Source: an uncultured Clostridium sp. (GTDB taxonomy: Bacteria > Bacillota > Clostridia > TANB77 > CAG-508). From it: a DNA stretch of 10,741 nucleotides. Made by a program: the position numbers and the translations under genes. The stretch lies in contig USQA01000021.1 in NCBI GenBank assembly GCA_900556695.1, forward strand, positions 1 to 10,741. Reading direction: 5' to 3'. Below are positions 1 to 7,660 of this stretch, piece after piece. The notes beneath the pieces are model-generated. The model made no database searches. It was not told the origin of the DNA and saw nothing but the letters and a program-made list of their open reading frames with translations. Position 1 is the first letter of the stretch; every line of letters starts with the position of its first letter.

Positions 1-761
1 TGCTCTTTGTCCAATTTTTTTAAAGCTGCTACATGTCCTTTTGCTAAATCAACTACATGTATATAATCTCTTACACCTGTTCCATCTGGCGTATTATAAT
101 CATTTCCAAATACTGATAATTCTTTTAATTGGCCTGATGCTACTCTTACTACATATGGCATTAAATTGTTTGGTATTCCTTTAGGTTCTTCTCCTATTAA
201 TCCACTTTCATGAGCTCCTACAGGATTAAAATATCTTAATATACATATATCCCATGTATTGTCTGATACATATATATCTTTTAATATTTGTTCAATAAAT
301 AATTTTGTTGTTCCATATGGATTTGTTGTTCCTCCCGTTTTACTTTCTTCTGTAATAGGAACTTTTTCTGGGTCTCCATACACTGTTGCTGAAGAACTAA
401 ATATGAATTTTTTCACTCCATATTTTTTCATTACATCTAACAAAACCAAACAACCAGAAATATTATTAGTATAATATTCTATTGGCTTTTGAACAGATTC
501 CCCAACAGCTTTATATCCTGCAAAATTTAATACTGCCTCAATTTTATTTTCTTCAAATACTTTTTCTAATTTTTCTCTATCTAAATAATCTAATTCATAA
601 AACTTAAACTCTTTTCCTGTTATTTGTTTTATTTTATCTAATACTTCTGGCTTGCTGTTTGAAAAGTTATCTATTATAATAATTTCTTTTCCCGCTTTTA
701 ATAGTTCTACAGCAGTATGACTCCCAATATATCCTGCTCCACCTGGTAACAATATTGCCAT
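1..761 (-). CDS. galE: UDP-glucose 4-epimerase, 3' end cut by window edge
   Basis: Cytoplasmic NAD-dependent epimerase that interconverts UDP-glucose and UDP-galactose, for galactose use and surface polysaccharides. 253 codons are visible from the ATG at 761 to the left edge. The family is about 330-340 residues, so roughly 80-90 C-terminal residues lie outside. The N-terminal Rossmann fingerprint GGAGYIGSH (residues 7-15) binds NAD. FSSSATVYG (121-129) carries the catalytic Ser124, and YGTTK (149-153) is the YxxxK pair; these positions match E. coli GalE numbering. Also family-typical are RYFNPVGAHESG (176-187) and TPDGTGVRDYIHVVDLA (224-240). The common HFAG motif reads NFAG (79-82), a variant I regard as tolerated. 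A strong AAGGAGGG lies at 768-775, six bases from the ATG. The gene starts 18 bases after the cysS stop, so the two are probably co-transcribed. Confidence 0.96.
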   Translation of the reverse strand, partial: MAILLPGGAGYIGSHTAVELLKAGKEIIIIDNFSNSKPEVLDKIKQITGKEFKFYELDYLDREKLEKVFEENKIEAVLNFAGYKAVGESVQKPIEYYTNNISGCLVLLDVMKKYGVKKFIFSSSATVYGDPEKVPITEESKTGGTTNPYGTTKLFIEQILKDIYVSDNTWDICILRYFNPVGAHESGLIGEEPKGIPNNLMPYVVRVASGQLKELSVFGNDYNTPDGTGVRDYIHVVDLAKGHVAALKKLDKE

Positions 762-779
762 ATTAATCCCTCCTTAAAT

Positions 780-2168
780 TTATATTTTTTTAACTTCCAT
801 GCCATCTTTTGTATCTTTTATCTCATATCCTTTTTCTTTGATTATATCTCTTAATTCATCTGATTTATTCCATTCTTTATTTTCTCTTGCTTTTTTTCTT
901 TCTTCTATTAATTCTAGTATTTCTTCTGGCAATTCTTCTTTAGGTTTATTACATTCTTCATCAATTTTCAAACCTAAAACAGTATCAAATTTTAATAAAA
1001 GTTTTGCAAATTTATCAGATTTTTTATCTTGTCTTACAACTTCCCAAACTACGCCCATAGCTGCTGGCATATTCAAATCATCATTAATTGCCTTATGAAA
1101 TCTTTCTTCATATTCATTTATAACATCTTCATCTACTTCATCTTTACCTTTTAGATGTACTATATATCCTTTTTTTAATCTCTCTAAAGATTTAGATGCT
1201 GCTTCAATTCCTTCCCATGTGAAGTTTAGTTTGTTTCTATAATGGCATGAATAACTAAATAATTTATATACAATTGGATCGTATCCTCTTTTTACAAAAT
1301 CTTTTACTAGATATACATTTCCTAAACTTTTAGACATTTTTCCGCCATCAATTAATAGATATTCTCCATGCATCCAATAATTAGCAGGAATTTTGCCGCA
1401 AGCACCTTTGCTTTGTGCTATTTCATTTTCATGGTGTGTAGGAATTAAATCTATTCCTCCTGTATGTATGTCAAATTGTTCTCCTAAATATTTTTGTCCC
1501 ATTGCAGAACATTCAATATGCCATCCTGGATAGCTTGGTCCCCATGGGCTATCCCATTTCATCAAATGATTTTCTGGTGCTTTTATCCATAAAGCAAAAT
1601 CATAAGGGCTTCTTTTTTCAGGATCTATATCTACTCTTGCTCCTGCTTTTTGCTCTTCCAAATTCAAATTAGATAATATTGGATATTTATCTAACTTACT
1701 AATATCAAAATAAATTGCTGTTGATGTTTCATAAGCATAGCCATTATTTACTAGTTTTTCTACATATTCTAGCATTTCTTTTATGTGTTCAGTTGCTTTA
1801 CATACTATTTCAGGAGTTTCTATGTTTAATAATTTTAAATCTTCGAAAAATAATTTTGTGTAATATTGTGCAATTTCTAGTGGTGACTTATTTTCTTCTC
1901 TTGCTGTTTTTAACATTTTGTCTTCTCCTTCATCACCATCTGATACTAAATGACCTACATCTGTTATATTCATAGCATGTTTTAATTTATATCCATTATA
2001 TTTTAAAACTCTTCTTAAAACATCTTGAAAGATATTTGTTCTCATATTTCCTATTGTTGCATCTTTATATACTGTTGGTCCACAAGAATACATTCTTATT
2101 TCTCTTTCATCTATTGGTTTGAATAATTCTTTTTTTCTTGTTAGTGTATTATAAAAATATATATCCAT
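780..2168 (-). CDS. cysS: Cysteinyl-tRNA synthetase
   Basis: Class I aminoacyl-tRNA synthetase that charges tRNA-Cys with cysteine in the cytoplasm. It is full length (462 residues, normal for the family). The N-terminus has CGPTVY (29-34), with Cys29 as the first zinc ligand. The other expected zinc ligands are present: Cys220 in WHIECSAM, and His245 and Glu249 in THHENE. The second class I signature is intact, GGKMSKSLGN (275-284). The HIGH-type signature reads TIGN (38-41), so its first His is Thr. Thr is known at this position in some other class I synthetases, so I read this as a functional variant. MNITDVGHL (66-74) and the helical anticodon-binding C-terminus are also typical. An AAAAGGAGG sits six bases before the ATG. 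The gene follows the PBP gene by 71 bases that contain a perfect palindrome, with galE close downstream. Confidence 0.97.
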   Translation of the reverse strand: MDIYFYNTLTRKKELFKPIDEREIRMYSCGPTVYKDATIGNMRTNIFQDVLRRVLKYNGYKLKHAMNITDVGHLVSDGDEGEDKMLKTAREENKSPLEIAQYYTKLFFEDLKLLNIETPEIVCKATEHIKEMLEYVEKLVNNGYAYETSTAIYFDISKLDKYPILSNLNLEEQKAGARVDIDPEKRSPYDFALWIKAPENHLMKWDSPWGPSYPGWHIECSAMGQKYLGEQFDIHTGGIDLIPTHHENEIAQSKGACGKIPANYWMHGEYLLIDGGKMSKSLGNVYLVKDFVKRGYDPIVYKLFSYSCHYRNKLNFTWEGIEAASKSLERLKKGYIVHLKGKDEVDEDVINEYEERFHKAINDDLNMPAAMGVVWEVVRQDKKSDKFAKLLLKFDTVLGLKIDEECNKPKEELPEEILELIEERKKARENKEWNKSDELRDIIKEKGYEIKDTKDGMEVKKI

Positions 2169-2192
2169 TAAAATCCTCCTTTTTATTAATAT

Positions 2193-2220
2193 GAGATGAG
2201 AAAATTAATTTTCTCATCTC
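2193..2220 (-). terminator. Perfect 12-bp inverted repeat between the PBP gene and cysS
   Basis: GAGATGAGAAAA, a TTAA loop and TTTTCTCATCTC form a perfect 12-bp stem 19 bases after the PBP stop codon and 24 bases before cysS. In the minus (gene) direction the bases after the stem are ATATTAATAAAAAGG, so the run of T expected of an intrinsic terminator is missing. It may be a weak terminator, an RNA-stability or processing hairpin that sets cysS-galE expression apart from the PBP gene, or a terminator read mainly from the opposite strand, where CTTTATTCTAATTTATT follows. The pairing is seen directly; the function is inferred. Confidence 0.5.
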
Positions 2221-2239
2221 CTTTATTCTAATTTATTAT

Positions 2240-4774
2240 TTATGGTGTTGTTCCATTTGGAGTAGTATTTTGTTCTGGTGTAGGATTTGTATTTGTTGCA
2301 TTTTCATTTGGTGATGAATTTGTATTATTTGTCTTATTACTTGTAGTATTATTTTTTACTGTATTTTCTTTTTTCTCTTCTACAGGCTTTTCTTCTGGTT
2401 TTTTATGTATATTACATATTTCATTTACTTTATTTCCAGATGCGTTACTTCCACTCATAGTTTTCCATAAATTCAATTTTTCTTTTGGTATAGATGCTCC
2501 ATAATTATTTACTTTTCTAGTTGGACAATATTCATTTGCAATCATTCCAGATTCAGCGCATAATTCTTGTGATCCATGTCCTTCACATTTTTCTGGCATA
2601 TTATCCGATGTAAATATTTCTTTATACACATCTGTACAACCTGTTGCTGCTAAGCATCCTGTTGTTCTACATACTGTTGCTTCTACTATTCCATTAGGTT
2701 TTGTAAAGCTAGCTCCTGCTAAATTTTTATGGATATCCGCCATTACTGCAGACCAAATTTGACCTGCTGGGTTTTTAGAAAATCCTTTTACTTCTTCACT
2801 ATCATCATATCCAAACCATGTAGCTGCTGCATAATATGGAGTAAATCCACATAACCATCTATCATAACTTTTATCTGTTGTTCCTGTTTTAGCTGCAACA
2901 TCCATTCCTGATATAGCACAATATTTAGCTGTACCACTTGCACCTACTACTGGCTCTTGTACTATTTTCTTTACTATATATGCATTTTGTTCCGAAATAG
3001 CTCTTTTTGTTTCTTGTTTTGGAGTTAACACTGTGTTTCCACTATTATCTACAACTTTAGTATAGAAAGTAGGTGTAATATATACTCCATCATTTGCAAT
3101 TGTTCCATATGCTGATGCCATCTCTAATGGACTTATACCATCAGTCATTCCTCCTATTGCCAATGATAATATATCATCTTCTTTTTCATCTAATGATGTT
3201 ACACCCATTTTTTCTAAGTATTCTATAGATTTTTTAGGTGTTAGTTCTCTCATTATTTTTAATGCTGGTATATTTTGAGAAGTTTCTATAAATTGTCTTA
3301 TATTAATAGGTCCTCTATATTTATCTCCATCATTTTTTGGAGTATATCCTCCTCCAAAATCAGTTTTTACATCATTGTATACTGTAGCTGCAGTTATAAC
3401 TTTCTCTTCTAATGCTGGTGCTACATCTGCTAATGGTTTTATTGATGAACCAGTTTGTTTTTTCATTTGAGTTGCTCTATTCCATCCAGCACCATTTTTT
3501 TCTCCTAAACCTCCTGCAACTCCTAATACATTTCCAGTTTTATAATCTACAATAGCCATTCCAGATTGTGAAGTTTGTTTTTTGCTTGGACTTGTTACTA
3601 TATATTTTGATTTGCTATATTCTTCTTCTAATCTTGCTTGTATCTCTGGGTTTACAGTTGAATATATTGTTAATCCACTACTATATACATAGTTTTCTGC
3701 TAATTGTCTAGAAATTCCTTTTTCTTCCATCACTTGATTTATTACTTGTTCTATTGCAGCATCTGTATGGTAAGAATATGTTGTTCCTCCGCCTGCTGTA
3801 CCTTTTTCAAATTTCAAACCTTCTTCTACTTTTGCTACAGCTGTGTTATATTCATCATCATTTTGTATGTATCCTAACTCTTTCATTTTACTTAAAACTG
3901 TTAATGTTCTCTTTTTTATTTTAGCTGAGTTATCTTTTGACTCATCATATGGATCATATGAATTTGGCGAATTGTTTATTCCTGCCATAAAAGCACATTC
4001 TGCTAAATCTAAATCTTTTGCGCTTTTATTAAAATAATATTCTGCCCCAAGTTCAACTCCATGCAAATTGCTTGAACCTACAAATAATATATTTAAATAT
4101 AATTCTAATATTTGATCTTTTGATATCATTCTTTCTACTTGATATGCTTTTGCCCACTCTTTAACTTTTCTAAAGATTCCTGCAATTCCTGATGATTCAT
4201 CATCTTTTGTTATGTTTTTAACTAATTGTTGTGTGATTGTACTTCCTCCATATGAGCTTCCTCCAAAAACGGTATGTACTATAGCTCCTGCTGTTCTTTT
4301 AAAATCAACTCCACTATGTTTGTAATATCTTTCATCTTCTATAGCCACATATGCTTTTGGTAAATAATTAGACATATCTGCTAGTGTAATTACTTTTCTT
4401 TTTTCGTCCCCATTTAAGTTAGCAATAACCGCACCATTTTGGTCAACAACAACAGTGTTTGATGTTCCAATCTTAAGCTCATCTTTTGTTATTTCGAATT
4501 CATTACCAAACAATCCGAAAAACATTCCTGCAACTATACCTGCACCAATTACACATAACAATAAAATTAGTATAATAAATATTTTTATAGCTGTCTTTAA
4601 TTTTGTATGTTGTTTTTTATTTTTATTTACAGATTTTTTTGTTCCTGGTTTTTTATTATTTTTACTTCCTTGTTTTTTTACAGGTTTTCTTTTTGATCTA
4701 TTTGTTCTACTAGTAGTTTCTTGTGCTCTACGTGGTTTAGATCTTTTACCTCTTTTTTCATTATTTTCTGGCAT
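2240..4774 (-). CDS. Class A penicillin-binding protein (GT51 transglycosylase plus transpeptidase)
   Basis: Bifunctional peptidoglycan synthase of 844 residues that polymerises lipid II glycan strands and cross-links peptides at the outer membrane face. Residues 1-58 are a very basic, disordered cytoplasmic tail, followed by one membrane anchor (about 62-87). The GT51 domain shows IEDERYYKHSGVD (145-157, catalytic Glu146), GGSTITQQLVKN (176-187) and the helix ILELYLNILFVG (222-233, second Glu). The transpeptidase has SSIK (443-446, nucleophile Ser443), SQN (499-501) and KTGT (629-632), so all three active-site motifs are intact. After about residue 700 comes a Cys-rich segment (Cys702, 707, 713, 730, 739, 750, 787), then a disordered Lys/Glu and Asn/Thr/Pro tail (about 792-844). 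Clostridial class A PBPs often have such tails. AAGGAGGG lies eight bases before the ATG. It resembles PBP1A/PonA-type enzymes, but I do not assign a symbol. A 97-base gap upstream suggests its own promoter. Confidence 0.95.
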   Translation of the reverse strand: MPENNEKRGKRSKPRRAQETTSRTNRSKRKPVKKQGSKNNKKPGTKKSVNKNKKQHTKLKTAIKIFIILILLLCVIGAGIVAGMFFGLFGNEFEITKDELKIGTSNTVVVDQNGAVIANLNGDEKRKVITLADMSNYLPKAYVAIEDERYYKHSGVDFKRTAGAIVHTVFGGSSYGGSTITQQLVKNITKDDESSGIAGIFRKVKEWAKAYQVERMISKDQILELYLNILFVGSSNLHGVELGAEYYFNKSAKDLDLAECAFMAGINNSPNSYDPYDESKDNSAKIKKRTLTVLSKMKELGYIQNDDEYNTAVAKVEEGLKFEKGTAGGGTTYSYHTDAAIEQVINQVMEEKGISRQLAENYVYSSGLTIYSTVNPEIQARLEEEYSKSKYIVTSPSKKQTSQSGMAIVDYKTGNVLGVAGGLGEKNGAGWNRATQMKKQTGSSIKPLADVAPALEEKVITAATVYNDVKTDFGGGYTPKNDGDKYRGPINIRQFIETSQNIPALKIMRELTPKKSIEYLEKMGVTSLDEKEDDILSLAIGGMTDGISPLEMASAYGTIANDGVYITPTFYTKVVDNSGNTVLTPKQETKRAISEQNAYIVKKIVQEPVVGASGTAKYCAISGMDVAAKTGTTDKSYDRWLCGFTPYYAAATWFGYDDSEEVKGFSKNPAGQIWSAVMADIHKNLAGASFTKPNGIVEATVCRTTGCLAATGCTDVYKEIFTSDNMPEKCEGHGSQELCAESGMIANEYCPTRKVNNYGASIPKEKLNLWKTMSGSNASGNKVNEICNIHKKPEEKPVEEKKENTVKNNTTSNKTNNTNSSPNENATNTNPTPEQNTTPNGTTP

Positions 4775-4812
4775 TTTTATACCCTCCTTGCCAACTAATA
4801 TTTGACAAACTT

Positions 4813-4850
4813 ATTATATTATATTTTATAAAAAAAGAAAAGCTTTTCAA
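4813..4850 (-). promoter_or_regulatory. Possible promoter for the PBP gene
   Basis: In the gap before the PBP gene the minus strand carries two overlapping TATAAT hexamers (4823-4818 and 4818-4813), a TATAAA (4830-4825) and a TTGAAA (4850-4845). No pairing has ideal spacing: TTGAAA to the first TATAAT is 21 bases and to TATAAA is 14. The region is nearly pure A/T, so chance matches are likely. A promoter here is plausible because the gap separates unrelated functions. Confidence 0.3.
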
Positions 4851-4870
4851 TAAAAAATTATATTTTTTAT
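4831..4870 (-). terminator. Weak AT-only hairpins after the 283-residue gene
   Basis: Just past the TAG stop of the upstream gene the minus strand can pair ATAAAAAAT (4870-4862) with ATTTTTTAT (4858-4850) over a 3-base loop. This is followed by the palindrome GAAAAGCTTTTC (4848-4837) and then a run of six T (4836-4831). The T run after a short stem resembles an intrinsic terminator, but the stems are almost all A-T and would be weak. It overlaps the candidate PBP promoter elements. Confidence 0.3.
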
Positions 4871-4871
4871 A

Positions 4872-5723
4872 CTAGAAAGTTATATTATTAGCAATTAATT
4901 TTGTAATTTTAACTTTATCTCTGTTTATTTTTATCAATATATTATTAATTGGCTGTTTTTTATAAATTTGAGCTTCATATATATGGCTATTTTTATATTT
5001 ATCTAACTTGTTATAATCATACTCAATATCTGCATTTTCGCTAAATTCTATTTCATAGTCATTAACACAAATACCATTAAATCTTTTATTTTTTATTTTT
5101 ACTTCATGTTTTATATTTACAATTATTGCATCCTCACAAATTCTATATTTATTTATTAATTCATTTGGAAAATCAACATTTAATATTATTTTAGATTTTA
5201 TAAGACTTTTTCTTTTATTGTTCGTAACTGTAATTATAACTCCATTTTCATTTAAAAGCTTTTCCTCTATTCTTTTAAATTTCTCAATATGATTTGTTAC
5301 TATATTTATTTTCTTATATTGATCTGCCAAAACTTTTATTTTATCTAACATTATATCTGATAAATCATTAACAAGTATTGATAATTGAATTTCTTCTTTT
5401 CTTAAATCTTTTTTATTTATAACATAGTCTAGTACCTTATCTGAAATAACTTCATATAGCCATCTTCCATCTACAATATTTAAATTATATGTATACAAAT
5501 AATTCATAATTTGCTCTTCTTTTGATATCTTTTTACTAACAACTATTTTATTACAATTTGCTTTTTTTAATATATTTTTTATTTTTATAGCTATTTTTTC
5601 ACTTTTATTTTTGTCTTTTATCTCATTATTAATCGGTAATACGATTTTGTCATCTTGTAATTTTATAATATTGAAAAACTCAAATAATTTATTAGGCTTG
5701 TCAGTTTCTTGAATATAATACAT
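4872..5723 (-). CDS. Conserved-looking hypothetical protein, 283 residues, possible Rossmann-like region
   Basis: I do not recognise this protein. It is 283 residues, very rich in Ile, Lys and Asn, with no signal peptide and no membrane segment, so probably cytoplasmic. Its middle (about 115-205) alternates short hydrophobic strands and helices: SILVNDLSD, then INIVTNHIEKF, VIITVTNNK, KIILNVDFP and AIIVNIK. That rhythm resembles a nucleotide-binding Rossmann-like domain, but no glycine-rich fingerprint is visible, so this is weak inference. It lies between truB and the PBP gene. Its likely ribosome binding site, GAGGTG five bases before the ATG, lies in the 3' arm of a hairpin, which suggests low or conditional translation. 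It ends with TAG before an AT-rich gap. Coding reality rests on the long clean frame, the RBS, the strand it shares with its neighbours and a sensible strand/helix pattern. Confidence 0.8.
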   Translation of the reverse strand: MYYIQETDKPNKLFEFFNIIKLQDDKIVLPINNEIKDKNKSEKIAIKIKNILKKANCNKIVVSKKISKEEQIMNYLYTYNLNIVDGRWLYEVISDKVLDYVINKKDLRKEEIQLSILVNDLSDIMLDKIKVLADQYKKINIVTNHIEKFKRIEEKLLNENGVIITVTNNKRKSLIKSKIILNVDFPNELINKYRICEDAIIVNIKHEVKIKNKRFNGICVNDYEIEFSENADIEYDYNKLDKYKNSHIYEAQIYKKQPINNILIKINRDKVKITKLIANNITF

Positions 5724-5769
5724 AAAAACACCTCAATATACTTTTTAATAAAGTATATGAGATGTTTTT
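5724..5769 (-). promoter_or_regulatory. Hairpin after truB that buries the next gene's ribosome binding site
   Basis: On the minus strand AAAAACATCTCATATACTTT (5769-5750), loop ATTAA and the arm from 5744 to 5724 pair over about 20 bp with one G-U wobble and one bulged base. The 3' arm contains GAGGTG followed by TTTTT, and the ATG of the 283-residue gene comes immediately after. The structure therefore looks like an intrinsic terminator for truB (stem then five T) and also masks the ribosome binding site of the next gene. The pairing is seen directly; attenuation or translational control is inferred. Confidence 0.6.
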
Positions 5770-5789
5770 AGTTTTATTACATGTATTTT

Positions 5790-6662
5790 TTATAAAACAA
5801 TATCTCTTTTTAGTAATTTATTTTCTACTATGCCTATACCTATAAATTTATTGTTATTATATATTTTATATGTTCCATCTTCTTTGCCAATTGTTAATTG
5901 AACACCATTTAAAAATAATCTTAATTTTCTATCATCTAGCTCTATCTTTTCTTTATTTTTAAAAATTTCTTCAAACTGTATAAAATTTTCTTCAATAAAT
6001 TCTTTATTGTCTATATTATTTTCTAATTGTTCTATTGTTATTGCATCTTTTATGTTAAAATTTCCTACTTGTATTCTTTTTAATTCTAACATATATCCTA
6101 CTGTTTCAAGCCTTTGTGCAATATCTTCACATAAACTCCTTATATATGTTCCTTTTGAACAACTTACTTGAAATTCAATTTGTTTTTGCTTTTCTTTTAT
6201 ATTTAATAACTCTATATTATAAATTTCGATTTTTCTTGGTTTTATTTCTACTTCTTGGCCTTTTCTTGCATATTCGTACAATTTTTTACCATTTACTTTT
6301 ATAGCAGAATAAATCGGAGGGATTTGCTCTTGTTTTCCTTTAAATTTTTCAAATATCTTTTCTATATTTTCTTTTTTTAAAGTTTCTTCTTTCACTTCTT
6401 TTGTTTCTATTACTTTTCCTTCACTATCTGCTGTATCTGTCTTTTCTCCTAATTGTAATGTTACATTATATATTTTATCATGATTAATTAAATATTTAGA
6501 ACATTGTGTTCCTTTTCCAATAAGTAGAGGTAGGACACCTGTTGCCATTGGATCCAATGTTCCTGTGTGTCCTACTTTTTCATTAAACATTTTCTTTACT
6601 TTATATACTATATCATGTGAAGTACATCCTTTATGTTTATTAATAATTATTATTCCATTCAT
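5790..6662 (-). CDS. truB: tRNA pseudouridine(55) synthase TruB
   Basis: Isomerises uridine 55 in the T-loop of most tRNAs to pseudouridine; it acts in the cytoplasm and also helps tRNA fold. 290 residues, normal for the family. The catalytic motif GHTGTLDPMATGVLPLLIG (31-49) contains the nucleophile Asp37. Further family blocks are KIYNVTLQLGEKTDTAD (63-79), IPPIYSAIKVNGKKLYEYAR (114-133) and SKGTYIRSLCEDI (169-181). The C-terminal 55 or so residues form a short PUA-like RNA-binding part. The start codon overlaps the nrnA stop in an ATGA arrangement, and the nearest purine-rich site (AGAGG) is about 15 bases away, so translation is probably coupled to nrnA. A strong hairpin begins about 20 bases after the stop. 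The order nrnA-truB after rbfA is standard in low-GC Gram-positives. Confidence 0.97.
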   Translation of the reverse strand: MNGIIIINKHKGCTSHDIVYKVKKMFNEKVGHTGTLDPMATGVLPLLIGKGTQCSKYLINHDKIYNVTLQLGEKTDTADSEGKVIETKEVKEETLKKENIEKIFEKFKGKQEQIPPIYSAIKVNGKKLYEYARKGQEVEIKPRKIEIYNIELLNIKEKQKQIEFQVSCSKGTYIRSLCEDIAQRLETVGYMLELKRIQVGNFNIKDAITIEQLENNIDNKEFIEENFIQFEEIFKNKEKIELDDRKLRLFLNGVQLTIGKEDGTYKIYNNNKFIGIGIVENKLLKRDIVL

Positions 6663-7609
6663 TTTAATGCTTTTTTTACCTCTTTTAAGATTTTTTCTTT
6701 AACTTGATCAACATCACCTTTTATTAAAGCACCTGCTGCCTTTTGATGTCCTCCGCCACCAAATACCAAACAAATATCAGATACATTTACATATTCTCCT
6801 GAACGTAAAGAAACTTTATATGCATTTTCTTCTTTTTGTCTAATAAATATAGAAACTTCTACTCCTTCTATATCTCTACCTATTTCAACTAAACCTTCAT
6901 GATCTCCTGGTTCTGCTCCAACTTCTTCTTCATCTTTCATATTTATATAAGTAAATGTAACTTTTCCGTCTTCTAATAATTCCATTCTATCAATCACTCT
7001 TTTTGTTAACTCAAAATTTGCTTTTGTTTTTGTACGTAAAGTTCTTTTATAGATATCTGGTATATCTACACCTTTTCTTAATAGTTCAGATGCAAATTCA
7101 AATGTTTCTGAACTTACTGCACTATATTGAAATCCGCCTGTATCTGTTATTATTCCAGTCATTAAACATGTTCCTATATCTTTAGTTATATCTAATTCAA
7201 AATAATCAAATATCCCTGCTAATATTTCGCAACATGCCGGAGAAACAGGATTTACATAATTTAAATCTCCATACATTTCATTGCTTCCATGATGATCTAT
7301 AACTACTGTTTTCTTGGCATTTTCAAAATATTTTCTTTCTTGCAATCTCTTTAAATTCGCACAGTCAACTGATATAGCTAAATCATAATTTGATATTTCA
7401 GAACTTTCCTTTATTTCATTAGCTCCAGGCAAAAAATCAAATAATCTAGAATATTCAGGTAAAATAACATCTGCTTCTTTTCCTATCTCTTTTAGCATTA
7501 ATTTCATTGCTAAACTACTTCCTATAGCATCTCCATCTGTTGATTCATGTGTTAATATAACAATTTTTTCTGCTTTTTTTATTTCTTTTAAAATTTCATC
7601 TAATGTCAT
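6659..7609 (-). CDS. nrnA: DHH-DHHA1 phosphoesterase, nanoRNase/pAp phosphatase type (NrnA)
   Basis: Mn-dependent phosphoesterase of 316 residues. Family members degrade 2-5 nt RNAs (nanoRNA), dephosphorylate pAp, and some cleave linear products of cyclic-di-AMP/GMP breakdown. Metal-binding motifs of the DHH domain are all present: THESTDGDAIGS (20-31, with His21, Asp25, Asp27), SVDCAN (80-85, Asp82), VVIDHHGSN (102-110, the DHH triad 105-107) and GIITDTGGFQ (152-161, Asp156). The DHHA1 substrate-binding domain ends with GGGGHQKAAG (284-293). The usual Pro in the first motif (NPDGDA) is Ser-Thr here. An AGGAGG lies 12 bases before the ATG, slightly long. The gene sits between rbfA and truB, with a 4-base overlap into truB. 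Which substrate dominates in the cell cannot be read from sequence. Confidence 0.94.
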   Translation of the reverse strand: MTLDEILKEIKKAEKIVILTHESTDGDAIGSSLAMKLMLKEIGKEADVILPEYSRLFDFLPGANEIKESSEISNYDLAISVDCANLKRLQERKYFENAKKTVVIDHHGSNEMYGDLNYVNPVSPACCEILAGIFDYFELDITKDIGTCLMTGIITDTGGFQYSAVSSETFEFASELLRKGVDIPDIYKRTLRTKTKANFELTKRVIDRMELLEDGKVTFTYINMKDEEEVGAEPGDHEGLVEIGRDIEGVEVSIFIRQKEENAYKVSLRSGEYVNVSDICLVFGGGGHQKAAGALIKGDVDQVKEKILKEVKKALK

Positions 7610-7630
7610 AATAAATATATTCCTCCTAAT

Positions 7631-7660
7631 TAGTTTTTAAAAGTTTCTACTTTTAAACTA
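7631..7660 (-). other. Small stem-loop between rbfA and nrnA
   Basis: On the minus strand TAGTTTAAAAG (7660-7650) pairs with CTTTTAAAAACTA (7643-7631) over a 6-base loop, with two bulged bases. The first three bases are the rbfA stop codon. The stem ends a few bases before the nrnA AGGAGG (7627-7622). No T run follows, so it is not a typical terminator. It may affect mRNA stability or ribosome loading on nrnA, or be chance in AT-rich DNA. Confidence 0.4.

Noticed and set aside
2169..2239. A T-box or other amino-acid-sensing leader before cysS.
   Set aside because: The gap is only 71 bases, too short for a T-box, and no T-box consensus (AGGGUGGNACCGCG) is visible.
4455..4805. Plus-strand open frame of 116 codons opposite the PBP N-terminus, with a hydrophobic, Phe/Leu-rich product.
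   Set aside because: It is the antisense image of a Lys-rich coding region, where AAA and AAG read as Phe and Leu. It has no ribosome binding site and lies on the opposite strand to all neighbours.
4802..4832. Plus-strand TTGACA (4802-4807) with TATAAA at 19 bases, a possible antisense promoter into the 283-residue gene.
   Set aside because: The spacing is too long, the -10 lies in nearly pure A/T sequence, and no plus-strand gene follows. Chance is more likely.
7631..7660. The rbfA-nrnA stem-loop as an intrinsic terminator.
   Set aside because: The stem is interrupted, almost all A-T and lacks a following T run. The operon continues directly into nrnA.
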